Counted from the stretch's first letter, positions 26,901 to 38,061 are shown. The stretch: DNA of 64,000 bases from Siniperca chuatsi (GCF_020085105.1 NC_058045.1:20659333-20723332); one strand, 5' to 3'. Translations and numbers: made by a program. Notes: a model not told the origin generated them from the letters alone.

Positions 26901-29900
26901 AGATAGATGAAGTAGATGGATGGAACACAAATGGAAAGAACCCTTATTTTCCGATCTAAATAATATCCTTGCAGTACTGCAGCAAGCGCACATACTTAAT
27001 ATCCGACATAAATCTGCTAGTATATGCAGAAAGGTTAAAAAATAAAAATAAAGCCTAGTGCCAAAAGTCAACTATCAAGGAGCAGCGATGATTTCACATT
27101 CTTTCATCTGCGACCTGTCAGCAGCAGGTATGGGGCTCTTCTACTCTTCTTCCAACTCAGGGATCAGGGGCAGAATGGATTGTAAAGGGCACCCCACACA
27201 CAGACTTTCACATCCCCATTGCTGTGGATTGGCTCTTAATGGTTCAAAAATCTGCAGTAGCATAGCAGCACTCGAAGCCTTGTGATTTATGTATAGTACA
27301 CAGAGACTGTGAGAGGGAATGTGCAGGGCCTTTAATCACAGGATCGCTTCTCCTTTTCTCCCTACCTCTGATGTCATCTGTCAAGGGTTAATGAACTGCT
27401 GATTGTGCTTCAGTGGAGGAGCCTCATTAATGTATTATAGATGAACAGCAGGACCTGGCCTGCTCTCTGTGTGGATTGCATATGTGGAATCCTCCCTCAA
27501 ACCTCTTTAATCCACACAGTAGGGGGGCTGACAGACCTCTCAAGTTAAAAGATAAAGCATCGATACATATGCACTCTCTATGCTCTGTTCTGCTCTTTTG
27601 ATCAACTGGGCCTAAGAAAAGATGGCTGACAAATCATTCTGTTTCTACTTATCTGAGCTGCTGCTGTCGCTGATGGGCAAGGCCTGGTTTTCATTGACTC
27701 CCCTGACAGCCTCAACTGGCAGCAAGTGCAATTTAAACTGTAACTCAAGAGCCTGAAAAAGCAATTAAAACATTGTTTGCCTGAAGCCTCCTGAGACTGG
27801 TGTTTTTTATTGTTTATGCCTCTAATTGCCACCTGTGTTCATCCTTCTCTCTCAGAGCGAGCAAAGAGGCGGAAGATGCGAGAGGAACGGGCCTGGTTAC
27901 TGTCTCAAGGAAAAGACCTGCCACCTGAACTCCTGAATCTGGAGCCTTCCTCTCCTGTTCACAGAACACGCAAGAATAAAGAATTGTAAGAGGCTTTGTA
28001 AATTGGACTTCAGATTTCACTTTTCTACTTGAATGACTCAAGGTTGATCATTTGTAACTTGTTGTATGTTTGACATTTCAGCTATGAAATTGATGACGAC
28101 TACACTGCTCTATACAAAGGTATGCTTACTGAGCAATTACTCATGGCTGTTGCTTTATCTCGATCAGCATTCATATTTGTTCTAATGTCTGATCTGATTT
28201 CTCTTCTACAGTGCTTGAGGCCTTGAAAGCCCATAAAGATGCTTGGCCTTTCTTGGAGCCTGTGGATGACTCCTATGCCCCCAATTACCATGAGATAATC
28301 AAGGTGCAAAAGACAATACAATAATAGCTGGCATGCAATAGTGTTAATGGTGTTTGTGTAATATTGTGTTAGGATGTGTATCGCACACATACAAACCAAT
28401 GTATTCAATCACAAATATTGTATTACTCAAGATTTTTAATTGTTTTTGTTTTATGTTCTTCCAATCCCCTCAGACTCCCATGGACCTGTCCACCATTGAA
28501 AAGAAGCTTAATGATGGGGAGTACGTTGCTAAGGAGGAGTTTGTTACCGACGTGAAGCTCATGTTTGAAAACTGCTTTGAGTACAATGGGGAAGACAGTG
28601 GTAAATGAACACGGTTGCACAAACACAAATCAGCTCCACCCCAAAAATCCTGCTTCCTCAATTAAGAATTTGCCCTCAGTATAAGACTAATGCATCAAAA
28701 TCCATTTCAGTTAGTGTATGTATGTTGTGAGAAAGAAGTGCATATGTGAATTTTTGGGTTGAGAGTGGGAGTGAGAGCAAAAGAAAGGGGGCCGGACTTA
28801 GTGCTGTGTTGGGGCCGGGGCCAGGGCAGCCTTGACAGTGATTAATGAGGAGTGATTGAGCTGTGCTCCAGTGCTCAGGGGGATCTGAGCCCTGCAGTGC
28901 CAGAGAAACATTCCAGCCCTTAAGCCCCCTGTCTGGAGCCATCCATCCAACTGAATACTCTTCCTAGGGGCAGGGGGGGAGGAGAGTGGTAAGAGGGCCC
29001 AGGGTGGAGGAGGAGGAAGGGGTTGGAGGAGCAGGGGTCAACCTATGCCCTCTGACCTGGTCAGTCGGCCAGTGCTGGGCTGAGAACAGAGGAACGAGTG
29101 TGTGTCTATGGGTACATGGCATCCATATTGGTTTGATTGTAAGGGAATGACTGAGAGATGGAATGAGGTGTTGTTTGTGGAGTGTGTGTGATTGTGCATG
29201 TGAAAGGGAGGGAATGACTTGCAGCATGCAGATGAAAAGCTATTATTTGAGTGTACATGAGTGGATGTGCTACAGGTATGTGTTTTTATATGTATGGCTG
29301 TGTTTATGTGGGTGCAGAAGATGTGGTTGTATAATACGTTTATGTGTTTTATCATATGAACATAGCTGATGTTTATGTCTGCTTTTCTCCAGAGTACACT
29401 ATCATGGCGGAGTCTCTAGAACGGTGTTTTAGCCGGGCCTTATTAAAACACTTTCCATCAGAGGATGGCGACACAGATGAGGAATTCCACATCAACAGTG
29501 AAGACAAGGAGCGCAAGGACAAAAAGCGCAATCGTGGCAGTAAATATTTGGGACCTGAAAGTCTGATCAAGGCCACTGAACAAGTCCAACGTAAGCGAAA
29601 CTCTCAGGGGGGCAAGGGTAGCACACCCTCAGAGGAAGAGGACTGCAAACCAACACGACCACCTCCCCATCATTGGGCCAATGGCCCCCCTCACCCCCAC
29701 AGCCTGCCAAGCCAGCAGCGCATCCATGAAGGAGACATCAGGGGCATGTACCACCCAGGGCAACAGGTATCCACAGGATAACTTTTCTTGTTTGTCAAAG
29801 TTCCTCTGCTATTTAAATGAACACCGTAATCTTTTGGGGGGTTGGGGTTCACTTGATTTCTGTCTGAAATGTAGGAGGAAAAACTTCAATAGTGCAGTAT

Positions 29901-32900
29901 TGAATTGTGTCTATTTTCTTACCAGCTCCGTCGTCCACCTGGTCCCCTTGGTCCTCATGGTCCACACATGTATGCCCAAAGAATGGCCATGGATCCCCGC
30001 TTCGCTTACCCAGCTCACATTCCCAGGCATGGAGACCCCAGTTTGAACCGCTTGCCCCACAACTTTAACATGCAGGTATACAGACCCAATTACACCTTTT
30101 ATAAATGTAATTGTAAATGTAACAATGTTTAAGTTACTGTTTTTTTACCAAAGGATCACCTTATTGTGTGTGTATGTGTGTGTGGTCTACTGAAATTTGG
30201 CCGGTCAAATTTGTATCTTGATGCTGGTAAAACAGACTGAAATACAGGTATACTGATCAAAACCCCTAACTTGATTCTGTTTTTCTTTTTTTCCCAGCAT
30301 CGCATGGTTGAAGGACATCACATGGGTCCTAGGTATCCAGTCGGCCCAGATCCTAACCAGCAGCAGCCTCCACACCAGCAGCAGCACCCCTACATGGGTC
30401 CGACTCATGGCCCGTCTCTAGGCCCACGTCCCATGGCCCTCCAACCAGGACCTCCTCCAGAAGCTAGTATGTACCCATCCCACCATGGTCCAGAGGGCCA
30501 CAACGTGCACCCCATGGGCAACAGATTCTCAAGGCTGGAAGGACCACCTCAGCACAACTACCCAGGCTTGAGGCCTCCTGGTATGGGCCTATCCAACATG
30601 TGGACTGGTATGAATCACCAGGAGAGACCCAATGGGATGCGCATGCAAGATCCCAACATGGTGAACCAGCGCAACTTTAGTTACGGTGGAGTCCCTCCTC
30701 CAGTGGGGCATAAACCATGGCCAGAAGTTGCTGGATACCCCCATCCTTCTCCCAATGCCCAGTATCAAATGTCTGCAGCGGTCAGCTCCTCCGGGCCCAT
30801 ATCCTCACGTCCCCCTGTTCCCCACCCAGACGCCTCTGGCAGGACACGCTTGGCCTCCATGCTGGAAAGCCCAGAGATGCTGGCCCTGCAGCAGCTGTCA
30901 GCCTCTTCTGTACCCCCTGCTGGTGCCCCTCATCAGCACATGGACAACTTTCAGCAGCCTGGGCCCCCATCAGGAATTGGCAGCGTCCCAGCTCACCCCT
31001 CTCCACAGCCTCCCCCTGCTCCTGAGGTTCAGCTGCTGCGTCCTGCTAGAGACAATGGGCCAGACAGACAGCCTTCCCAACAGACAGACATGCAGCCCAA
31101 AGGTAGACCTGACCTTCTCTCTCAGTATTTCACCAGCTGTCTGTATTCTGCATAAAGGAACCAAAGCATAGTCTAACCTTTTTCTACAGAAATGTTCTTT
31201 CTAGACGTTGGTGTCTGAATTTGTCAATCAGCACAGCCCCCATCTTTGCCCTTCCTCTGTGTCAAGTGCTTTTTGCAATTTCATTTTAATTATTTTTCAC
31301 AGTAAGTGGCAAATTGAATATTCATTAGTTTAGTGAAATTTCTCACTGGTTGCTTTGAGGGGTACAAAAGAGATGGCAAGTCATGGCAAGTCTCTCTAGC
31401 AAGCTTACAAATGTGTATGCATTCTCACTTAAAAGGAATGGATCAGGACATGGGTAATTTTTTAATTTGCTAGTTTTGTATTGGTTTGGATAAACAGTAA
31501 CATTGACACAAACATTAATTGTTGCCTTGTCTATTTAATCTTTTTTTTATGTTACTTGACACAATACACAGCATAATGCAGTAGTATTTACTCATAACCA
31601 TGTTTTTGTAATAATAGTTAATTCATCTTGAATGCTAACCTCCCTTTCATTAGTCTTTTCATGCTAACTTTTGTTTCATTATTCTGTACAGACTCAACAT
31701 CAGAGAACAAGATGGCTGCCAACAACATTTCCAGTGAAGCTTCATCACACAAAAACACTGTTTCAATGAACCAAGAGCACCTGTCCATCCCTAGCCCCAC
31801 AGGACACCACACTGGGGCAGCAGAGGGAATGCAGAGCAACAGCTTCACTGATCCCAACCACCCTCAGCATACACAGAACAGTCCACAGCAAAAAGCTCAG
31901 AGCCCTGCACTTATTCACCACAATGTACCGCCCCTGCATGTTGCAGCATCTCCGAATTCCACTCAACAAATGTCAGAGAACAACTTGCCACACATGCAGA
32001 ATGCACATCAGCAAAGTGAACACCAGCAGCAGCAACCTCAGGCAACCCAGAGTACCCCTCCTCAATGCCACCCTCAGGGCTCTCCCCAGCAGATGACCCA
32101 GAACACACAGCAACAAAATTCCATGCTATCTCCTCATCATGTCCCCCAAAATATCTCTCCACTACGTCTTACACAGAACAGCCCCATTCATGGGATGCCA
32201 CAGAGAGCCACACAAGGAGCCCAGCCTGCACCCCCTCAGCCAGCCCCTCTCACCTCTTTGCCACCTAGTCATCCTACCCCACTATTACCCTCCCAGCCTA
32301 GCCCAGCAGACCGTGGAGATCAAAGACCTAGTGAGCCTACAAGTAGACCGGACACAGAAGGCACTGCCGTTCCTTCACAGCACACCATGATGAAATCTGG
32401 GACTCCAAATGGTATTTATAAACACCAGGCTTTCAGCCCCAATCGCCATCAAACCCAGCTCGTGGGTAATAACCCAGGTATGCAGGCTCAGAGAGGGCCA
32501 GCACCTGCTCTCAATCCAGCCATGCCTCCTCACTCCCAAGGCCAGGCTAATGGAGCCATGGGTCCATATGGTATGGGGAACCATCCACATCCACACTACA
32601 GCCAGACAAACATGACCAGGCCCATGCCTCCGCCTGCTCACCACCCTTATCACAACCAGGCCATTAACCCCCTCCACAATCCTGCCCACCACCCCACCTA
32701 CCACCAGCAGGGAGGGACTGCCTACTCCTATCACATGCCAGGCCAACAGCACCCTCAGGCCCACCCCAACATGTACCCACCTCATCAGTACCAGCAGCAA
32801 CACTACTATTCCCAACCCCATCCCCAAGCTCAGCCCCATAACCAGGCCAACAGTAGAGGGAGTTATCCTCCAGAGGAGTGGCATCGGTCTCATTATCAGC

Positions 32901-34913
32901 CTCGCCAACCGATGCCGCCCAGTGCCTACCTACCTGTAGCTAGTGCCAGAGGCAATGGTCATTTGAAGGAGAGCAGTGTGTCACCACTGGGTTCTGAGGG
33001 CTCCAGTGGTGCTAGTTTGGTGTCCCCTGGCCGTGTGCCTGAAGTAGGGCCACACCCTGGAGGCCCAGAGGAGGGGAAGTGTGAAAGCAGGGAGCAGGCC
33101 AGTGGAGGCAGCAGCAGTGGTGGCAGCCCAGCAAAGCAGGCTCGTACAGAGAGCTCAGAGCGACCTGAAAGCCCTAAAGAAATCCTGGACCTTGACAGCC
33201 ATAATGCTGCTGCTCGCCACCGTGGCACCCAGCCACCTCAACGACAACACCCTCCTGCCTCTGCTGCACACATTGTGTCTGGCTTCATGTACGACCCTCG
33301 TGCTGTGCACCCTGGCATGCAGCAAGGCGGCGTTCCTCCACCCCACATGATGTCTCAGGCCTGTGGAAATGGCAATAGAGCCCCTTACCCTGGCCAGCCA
33401 TACCCAGATCCAGGACACTATGCTGCCCAAAGACCTCACCCACACCTGATGGAGGCTCTGCAGCGGCCCCAGCAGCTACCCTACTCCCCAGGTCAAACAC
33501 GCATGGCCATGTACAGACACCCCCGGCCTGCAGGGCACTTCCAGGGCATGATGATTCAGCAGAGAGGCCTGGTACCAGAACACTTCCTACACCCAGGGTA
33601 AAATGATTAATCCAGTCCAGTGTAGTTTATAGTTAGTCAGTATTTTTCTATTTGAGCTATATACTTTTTATACACTTACTTTTGTCTGTTTCATGGTCAA
33701 AATACCTATCAATCCAACTGACAATAATTTACAACTAGTATTTATTTCTTTGAAAAGGGACATTGTAGTGAAAGTAAGGCTTGCAATAACCTTCAAACAA
33801 AGTCCAATGTCCAAAAAGGCACAGCATTTGGCTTAATTTTGGCTAGCCACATGTGTCAAACTTTTTGCACTGCCTCGTAAGTAAGTAAAATTTTTATCTA
33901 TGTAGCACCTTTCAAAACTTAGGTTACAAATTGCTTTACAACAGGATAAAAGGTTAAAAGAAAATAACACACATAAAACAGAATAGGGTACATGACCCAA
34001 GCACCTTGTTTTGTCAAGGTCCAACCAGCAGGCCTCGTTCAGAGGACCTGAGAGGCCTCAGGGATATAAGGCATTAGTACTTTACTAATAGACTCTGGTG
34101 CAAGATTATTCACAGCCTTATAAATGAGGAGGAGGATCTTGAACTGAAATCCTAAATTTAATCAGAAGCCAATGTAGTGACATCAGAACCGGTGTGATGT
34201 GAGAGCGATATGAGGTCTTGGTGAGTAATCTAGCTGCTGAGTTTTGGACTAACTGTAACCTGGCAACTGCATCTTGACAGGAATACAGAGCATTACAGGA
34301 GTCTAAGCGAGAGGACACAAAAGCATGGATAATGTGTTTATCAAATTACAGCTGGTAGTCAAAAATAACGCCTAGGTTTTTGGAGAAAGGTTTTTCTATT
34401 TGTAGCCAGTGAACCATTGTTCATCATCCCCACCTAATACACTGTGACCTGTAGTTGTCATGTGATTAGCTGTAAGTTTCTTCTTCAACCCATGTAGTGT
34501 TGATATGATTTATTGATTGACAGGAGCTCAATCAACAGCAATTTTGACACCTGATTAATTAATTTAAGTAATTTATCAAGCGAAAATGCCAAACATTTGC
34601 AGCTTCTTAAATGTGATAATTTGCCTCTTGTCAATGTTGTACCGTATTAAAACAATTTGAAGATGTCACCTTGGGCTCTCATTATTACTCATGTTAAGTA
34701 ATAATAGAAATAATTGTTCTTTGCAGAGTCAAAGTGCATAAACTGGCAATTCTTATCAAATTTGACAACAGTAACACAGCCTTTATGAAGCTCCTGACCT
34801 TTAAGGTGACTTTTTAAGTGTTAATGTTATTTATTGTTTTTGTCTTTCTTTGTGGTCACAGGCAACAAATGATGGCTGCTCCAGGCGGCCCTAGCAGTAA
34901 ACAAGGAGTGTGA
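425..34913 (+). CDS. cecr2: CECR2 histone acetyl-lysine reader (bromodomain), 18 coding exons
   Basis: CECR2 is the bromodomain subunit that pairs with the ISWI ATPases SMARCA1/SMARCA5 in the CERF nucleosome-remodelling complex and is needed for neural tube closure (family knowledge). Coding exons: 425-544, 17196-17290, 20374-20557, 21405-21532, 21782-21865, 22654-22721, 22866-23026, 26447-26536, 26747-26897, 27856-27985, 28082-28119, 28212-28303, 28474-28600, 29393-29766, 29926-30075, 30298-31102, 31692-33597 and 34862-34913. All introns are GT-AG and the phases sum to 4755 nt, giving 1584 residues plus TGA; human CECR2 is slightly shorter. Domain order: conserved N-terminal block 1-175, AT-hook 188-193, coiled-coil and basic region 311-403, bromodomain about 410-515, then a long Pro/Gln/His-rich tail. 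The start begins [18 protein letters not shown] and runs into the family signature [18 protein letters not shown]. No frameshift or in-frame stop was seen. Teleosts may carry more than one copy; which one this is cannot be told. Confidence 0.96.
2986..3027. repeat. (GT)n followed by (GA)n microsatellite
   Basis: A GT dinucleotide tract of about 15 units changes directly into GAGAGAGAGAG. Similar GT/CA tracts are at 2621-2638, 4764-4781, 13535-13562, 15042-15066, 20774-20805, 37650-37671 and 52339-52361. Such tracts are frequent in teleost introns. Confidence 0.95.
4812..4838. repeat. (GAAA)n microsatellite
   Basis: A tract of about six GAAA units lies in a purine-rich region of CECR2 intron 1 (roughly 4780-4925), downstream of a GT tract at 4764-4781. 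The purine/pyrimidine asymmetry explains the low-complexity S/P/F-rich ORFs seen on the minus strand here. Confidence 0.9.
5710..6120 (+). repeat. Interspersed repeat, TTAGCATGCTAA-rich, copy 1
   Basis: The sequence starts with a GTCCAGATATATCTCA segment and passes into alternating TTAGCATGCTAA palindromes (near 5940-6055), ending GCTAGCATGGCTGTAGACTC. A second copy in inverted orientation lies at about 61360-61720, sharing the ATGCTAAC/GTTAGCAT core, a CCATCCAATGG-type segment and the overall order. I recognise it as a common fish repeat. Lack of coding capacity suggests a non-autonomous element; the superfamily cannot be assigned here. Confidence 0.7.
11826..12110 (+). repeat. Interspersed repeat ending GGGGATCAATAAAGTATT, interrupted
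   Basis: The 3' part matches a widespread fish repeat tail (CTCGGGGATCAATAAAGT followed by ATTTCTGATTCTGA). It is split by an 87-bp insertion at 11910-11996 flanked by a perfect 12-bp duplication. Removing that insertion restores a continuous AT-rich segment leading into the tail, so the host repeat is older than the insertion. Confidence 0.65.
11910..11996 (-). mobile_element. Short retro-insertion with 12-bp TSD
   Basis: The 87-bp unit is flanked by ATTATATTTTTT at 11898-11909 and again at 11997-12008. On the minus strand its end reads GACTGAAACCTTTTCTATGA, the same terminus as the insertion at 39491-39733. Its internal CGGATGGGAGCCGAAATGTC (minus strand) is typical of a repeat I know from many fish genomes, possibly Penelope-like. 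A 5'-truncated retrotransposed copy best explains the short length and TSD. Confidence 0.7.
17196..21532 (+). CDS. cecr2: CECR2 exons 2-4, conserved N-terminal interaction region
   Basis: Exons 17196-17290, 20374-20557 and 21405-21532 encode residues 41-175. Conserved blocks include [58 protein letters not shown] and [16 protein letters not shown]. In the family this region resembles the DDT/WHIM-type helical modules of ISWI partner proteins, so it is the likely remodeller-binding part (inference). Junction phases are 0 into exon 2, then 2, 0 and 2, all consistent. Intron 2 contains an intact SINE, and intron 3 carries a (GT)n tract. Confidence 0.93.
17976..18318 (+). mobile_element. tRNA-derived SINE with 12-bp target-site duplication
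   Basis: The element opens GGGGTGCACGGTGGCAGAGC, an A-box-like tRNA-derived head. A B-box-like segment follows near 18030-18055 (GGTTCG...GATTCCC), interrupted by seven extra bases. The body contains TCCGGCTTCCTCCCACCGTC and CTCTAAATTGCCC, hallmarks of a widespread fish SINE with an L2-like tail, and it ends in ATGGATGGATGG. GATTATGAATCT flanks it exactly at 17964-17975 and 18319-18330. The perfect TSD indicates a fairly recent insertion in CECR2 intron 2; the disrupted B box suggests this copy is not itself an active pol III template. Confidence 0.93.
21782..21865 (+). CDS. cecr2: CECR2 exon 5 with AT-hook
   Basis: This 28-codon exon carries KRGRPP at residues 188-193, flanked by lysines ([12 protein letters not shown]). 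It is a canonical AT-hook for minor-groove binding in AT-rich DNA. Human CECR2 has the equivalent KRRGRPPKRKK segment, so the motif is ancestral. Acceptor TTCCAACAG and donor GTGAGA are both good. Confidence 0.92.
23908..23951. repeat. (GATA)/(AT)n microsatellite
   Basis: A short GATAGATAGATA run passes into about 17 AT units in CECR2 intron 7. It is likely polymorphic. Confidence 0.93.
24740..25010 (-). repeat. Interspersed fish repeat (CACCAATAGTCCAAAA type), fragment 1
   Basis: The stretch contains CACCAATAGTCCAAAAGCTC, GAGAAAAGCAGCCACTC and CAACGACTTCAACTATTTAA in the order of a very common teleost repeat. An oppositely oriented fragment lies at about 34520-34700 (AAATGCCAAACATTTGCAGC and GAAGATGTCACCTTGGGCTC) and a partial one at about 41400-41565 (ending ATTAGTTGCAGCCCTAAT). 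Family assignment is from recognition only. Confidence 0.6.
26447..27985 (+). CDS. cecr2: CECR2 exons 8-10, charged coiled-coil and basic region
   Basis: Exons 26447-26536, 26747-26897 and 27856-27985 encode residues 281-404. Exon 9 is almost entirely E/K/R/Q ([20 protein letters not shown] and onward), predicting a long charged helix. Exon 10 continues with the basic stretch [20 protein letters not shown], conserved with mammalian CECR2 and a plausible nuclear localisation signal. Exon 10 ends in phase 2 and joins the short exon 11. Confidence 0.9.
28082..29766 (+). CDS. cecr2: CECR2 exons 11-14, bromodomain
   Basis: The acetyl-lysine-binding bromodomain (about residues 410-515) is split over exons 28082-28119, 28212-28303, 28474-28600 and the 5' part of 29393-29766. 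The WPF shelf is at residues 428-430. The ZA loop reads [20 protein letters not shown]. The acetyl-lysine-binding asparagine is Asn485 in [11 protein letters not shown], and helix C continues [17 protein letters not shown]. All key residues are present, so the domain should bind acetylated histone tails. Exon 14 then runs into an acidic segment (EDGDTDEEF) and a basic, Ser/Pro-rich linker. Confidence 0.95.
29926..31102 (+). CDS. cecr2: CECR2 exons 15-16, Pro/Gly/His-rich linker
   Basis: Exons 29926-30075 and 30298-31102 encode residues 615-933, low in complexity and rich in P, G, H, M and Q. The conserved short segment [13 protein letters not shown] corresponds to a conserved SPEMIAMQQLSS block of mammalian CECR2 and anchors the alignment. 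Exon 16 ends at CAG CCC AAA G before GTAGAC. Reading on past it gives only a short non-conserved extension that stops at 31153-31155. Confidence 0.9.
31692..33597 (+). CDS. cecr2: CECR2 exon 17, large Gln/His/Pro-rich exon
   Basis: This 1906-nt exon encodes about 635 residues of the disordered C-terminal tail. Its first third is built of imperfect TQNSPQQ-like units, followed by His/Tyr/Pro-rich stretches. A conserved motif, [17 protein letters not shown], lies near residue 1425 and matches the mammalian protein; its strong conservation inside otherwise low-complexity sequence suggests a binding motif (inference). The acceptor is TTCTGTACAG and the exon ends GG before GTAAAA. A 177-aa ORF on the opposite strand here is a shadow of the compositional bias. 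Confidence 0.93.
33880..34390 (-). mobile_element. LINE reverse-transcriptase remnant (L2/CR1-like), CECR2 intron 17
   Basis: On the minus strand a degraded reading frame gives [12 protein letters not shown], then [20 protein letters not shown] and [18 protein letters not shown]. These are the conserved C-terminal blocks of L2/CR1-clade LINE reverse transcriptases, here SRLDxCNALL, LQxVQNxAARLL and LHWLPV variants. The frame is broken before and after, so this is a dead fragment. It is a more diverged relative of the LINE at 61850-62695. Confidence 0.82.
34520..34700 (+). repeat. Interspersed fish repeat (CACCAATAGTCCAAAA type), fragment 2
   Basis: AAATGCCAAACATTTGCAGC and GAAGATGTCACCTTGGGCTC mark this segment as a diverged copy of the same family as 24740-25010, in the opposite orientation. 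It lies in CECR2 intron 17 directly after the LINE remnant. Confidence 0.55.
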
Positions 34914-37900
34914 CAAGTACCATATCAGAGTGAGTAAAAATAACTTTTGACACTTAACACTATATTAATACCTTTTTTCACAGCTTCTAGCAATTTCCTA
35001 TTTCATCATCCTTCCGTAGATACTTACAGTACTTTAGTTATCTATTCCTAAGAACATGAGCATGCTGTCAAAATGCATTCATACATCTCCGAAGGGACCA
35101 AAATACAGTAATTATACCATGACGCAGTCAAGCCATGTTGGTGTTGCGTGTCAGTCGTAAATGTGCTCAAATTGTAGATGCTTAACTAATTGTTCTTCTT
35201 CTCCTTTCAGGCATGTTATTATCAAAGAACGTCTGGACAAATCCATGAGCCATAAGTAAGAACATGTGGGCACGCTGACTGGGCTGACAGAGACTGTAGA
35301 AGGGACACTTTGCTGCACATACATCTCTTACTGAATTTCTTACACTGGACAAAAAACCTTTGGCTCTGTTTTGTCCACCACTGGACTTGAAGATCCAACC
35401 AGGCAGCTGGTATTACTAAGATAATAATACTATGAAATGTTATTGAGCCCTGGAGAACAATTCTCTTTTAGCACAGGGTCAGTTACAGAACAGCTCTATG
35501 GAGCTGGTAGGAATTCACTGACTTGCTCAAGGACACTTCACCAGAATGGTTGCTTCCCAAAATGAGCGTTTGAACAATGATCCTTCAGCAGGACATCCTT
35601 TTTAACCACTGAGCCAACCTGCCAAACACAGGGGGCACTGCCTTCAAGACCACTGGACAGCTCTCTCCTCTTTGAACAATCGAAATATGAATGGATTAAA
35701 GGCCACTGAATGCAGCCTGCCTATCTTGTTCATTGACTGTAGTATTTGATGGAGCTGTTAATCTACTGACAGAACTGAGGAGGACTGTGATGAAGGCGAG
35801 AGGGACTGTTGTTTTTACTGCTATTTTCTGTTCCAACCATATCTTTAATCTCAGGTGTAGAAAAGGAGGTACTATGAGACGGTCACCCTTTCCCAGTCAA
35901 CTCACAGGCCCCTTGCAATTGCCTTGGTTTCCTTTTGTGAATGTATGAGTGAATATGTAGACGATAAGGTGTGTGTAGCAGATTAGCTGCATGTGAAAAG
36001 ACCCTGATCATTTGTCTGAAGCAAAAACTGTCCTGAAAAAGGCCCAGTTACTGTCTATTTGCACCCCAACTCTAACAGTGTTTCTCTAGTTCTGGAGTAA
36101 ACACACAGTATATGCATCTTTCAAAGCGGCCTTCATTGTTAAGAATGTCTTTGACTAGCAGAGAGTGACTAGCAAAGATGGTGCAATTTCTAACCGACTG
36201 TACCTAACTCTCTTGTTATGCACTATGGATTTTGTTGGTCAAGACATCCTGGAATTGAGTGGCCTTGGATAGTCTTATTTTTAGTCAAACACATATATGT
36301 ATGAAAATATATCCTTACCTCTTGTCCCAGATGAGGGAATTCTAAAATTCTCAGACGGTGACATGTCCTTCTAGCTGGTATATGCACATACACAGAACAA
36401 ACACATACACATCACATCCTGCTGTTGTTTATTTCTTTAAGTGTGACATTTGTTGCAGTCCACCTACAAGTTTGTAGCTTTAGTTCTTTGTTCATTCACG
36501 GCCCTGTCCTTTGCATGGTTGCTTCTTTGAGTGCGTCCTCTCTTTCCCATATCAATACTAAACGTATCCTCAGGGTGTACAGTTTCTATATACGGGTATT
36601 TTTCTGCATTGTTTGAAGGAGGAGCAGCATAAGGGAAACGGGACTGCAACTGTGGCAAATAAATCCAGCTCATGTGAAGAACTTAACTTTAAAGGGTCTG
36701 TATTCATTGTCCTTAATAATAGTTGGCTTAGCACACTGCCAACCTGGACAAAACTCCGTCCTTTCTCATTTTTATCAAAGTTGATTAGAAGTGAGATGGA
36801 TCAAAATTTGAGTTTTTCTACATTCCTGTTAATCTGATGTCAGACTGTTTGCCATCACAATTACGATCACAATCTACCTCATCGAACCAGTCAATGGCAT
36901 CTACAGAGTCCCTCCACTCCCTCCTGTGGGTCAACATTTTATGACCAGCTGATGATTTTAGCACCACTTTTAGTTTTTAGGCTTACAGAACTGATAATAA
37001 AATGGCCTTACAATACCTTAGCTTATGTGTCAGGTTGCTGTGTCAAGTGATAGTGCTGACTGACTGTCTCAACAAGATGCTGTCAGTTTGACATTGACAG
37101 AAGTTCTATAAAAGAAACAATCCTTGGAAGTGTACTATATCTTTTTAATGGGACAGCACTTTCATTCTTTGTTTTTTTTTTTTTAACATCATCATTGGAG
37201 TATGATGGACAATATTACATCACATGTCTGAAATGGGACTCTGTAAATTGGTCTCTTTAGTTGTACAGATTGCATGCCTTCCTGCCTAAAGATTGTTGAA
37301 ACTAGACAAAGTAGGCAGTATTCCAGCCTAGGGTCTGTAATAGACTGCATAGAGTTTGGCAGCATTATGGGTTTACTATGTTTCTTAGTAATAGGTATCT
37401 AAGGCATTGTAAGGAAATATTTGAGGAAGGATGATGGAATAGTTAAGTGCTAGAAGCTGTGAGACAATTTTCTAAATGTGTCACGCAAGACTTGTCATGG
37501 ATGACTTGCTATTTTGTCAAAATAGGGAATTGTCTCAATATTTAGTGGGCCTATCAGGACCACTTTGGAGGTAGTCTGTACACTTGTGCTGTCTAATGTA
37601 TGAAGGACAGTATTGATTTTAAAGGTCTGAGGTTGTGATACTGTCGTATAGTGTGTGTGTGTGTGTGTGTTTGTTTCTGGTGTGTAGAATTGGCACCAGA
37701 TGATCGGAAGTTTGCATTCAACTCTCACTTTTACTCTGCTGTCATCTCTCTGCACTAGTGAAAACCATTTAGACGTGATCAAATGTGAATCATATTTATT
37801 TGCTCTTCTAAGAATTTTTGTACATTTTTGGACTTGTTTTAATATAAATGTGGTGTATGTTTCTTTTTTTCTTGACGTCATTTTTGTTGTTTTTAAGCAG

Positions 37901-38060
37901 TTGTCTTTTACCTCAGTAGCATTGGGGGAAAAAAGACCTGTACGTTTCAATTTTAAGTGAAGTTTACAAGTTCTTATCTGACTGACATAGATTATTTTGG
38001 AAATGGAATGGAGTATTTTCTATACTGTACATTTCTTAGAAATAAATAACCTTTCTTGAA
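34862..38060 (+). other. cecr2: CECR2 last coding exon and 3' UTR
   Basis: The last coding exon starts at 34862 and ends with TGA at 34911-34913. A donor at 34930 (GTGAGT) and an acceptor before 35211 (TCCTTTCAG) suggest a short intron inside the 3' UTR. The UTR then runs about 2.8 kb to AATAAA at 38042-38047. Earlier AATAAA hexamers at 36659-36664 and 36997-37002 could give shorter transcripts. The UTR also has a (GT)n tract near 37650-37671. Because a spliced UTR puts an exon junction more than 50 nt after the stop, nonsense-mediated decay sensitivity should be considered, although 34914-34929 is only 16 nt from the stop. Confidence 0.75.
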
Positions 38061-38061
38061 C

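Noticed and set aside
31103..31155. CECR2 ending early by reading through exon 16
   Set aside because: The extension is short and unlike the family, a good donor (GTAGAC) is present, and exon 17 continues in phase with conserved tail motifs.
32375..32908. Minus-strand open frame of 177 codons opposite CECR2 exon 17
   Set aside because: It is a shadow of the Pro/His/Gln-rich coding sequence; the translation is a low-complexity V/G/L/H-rich string with no family match.
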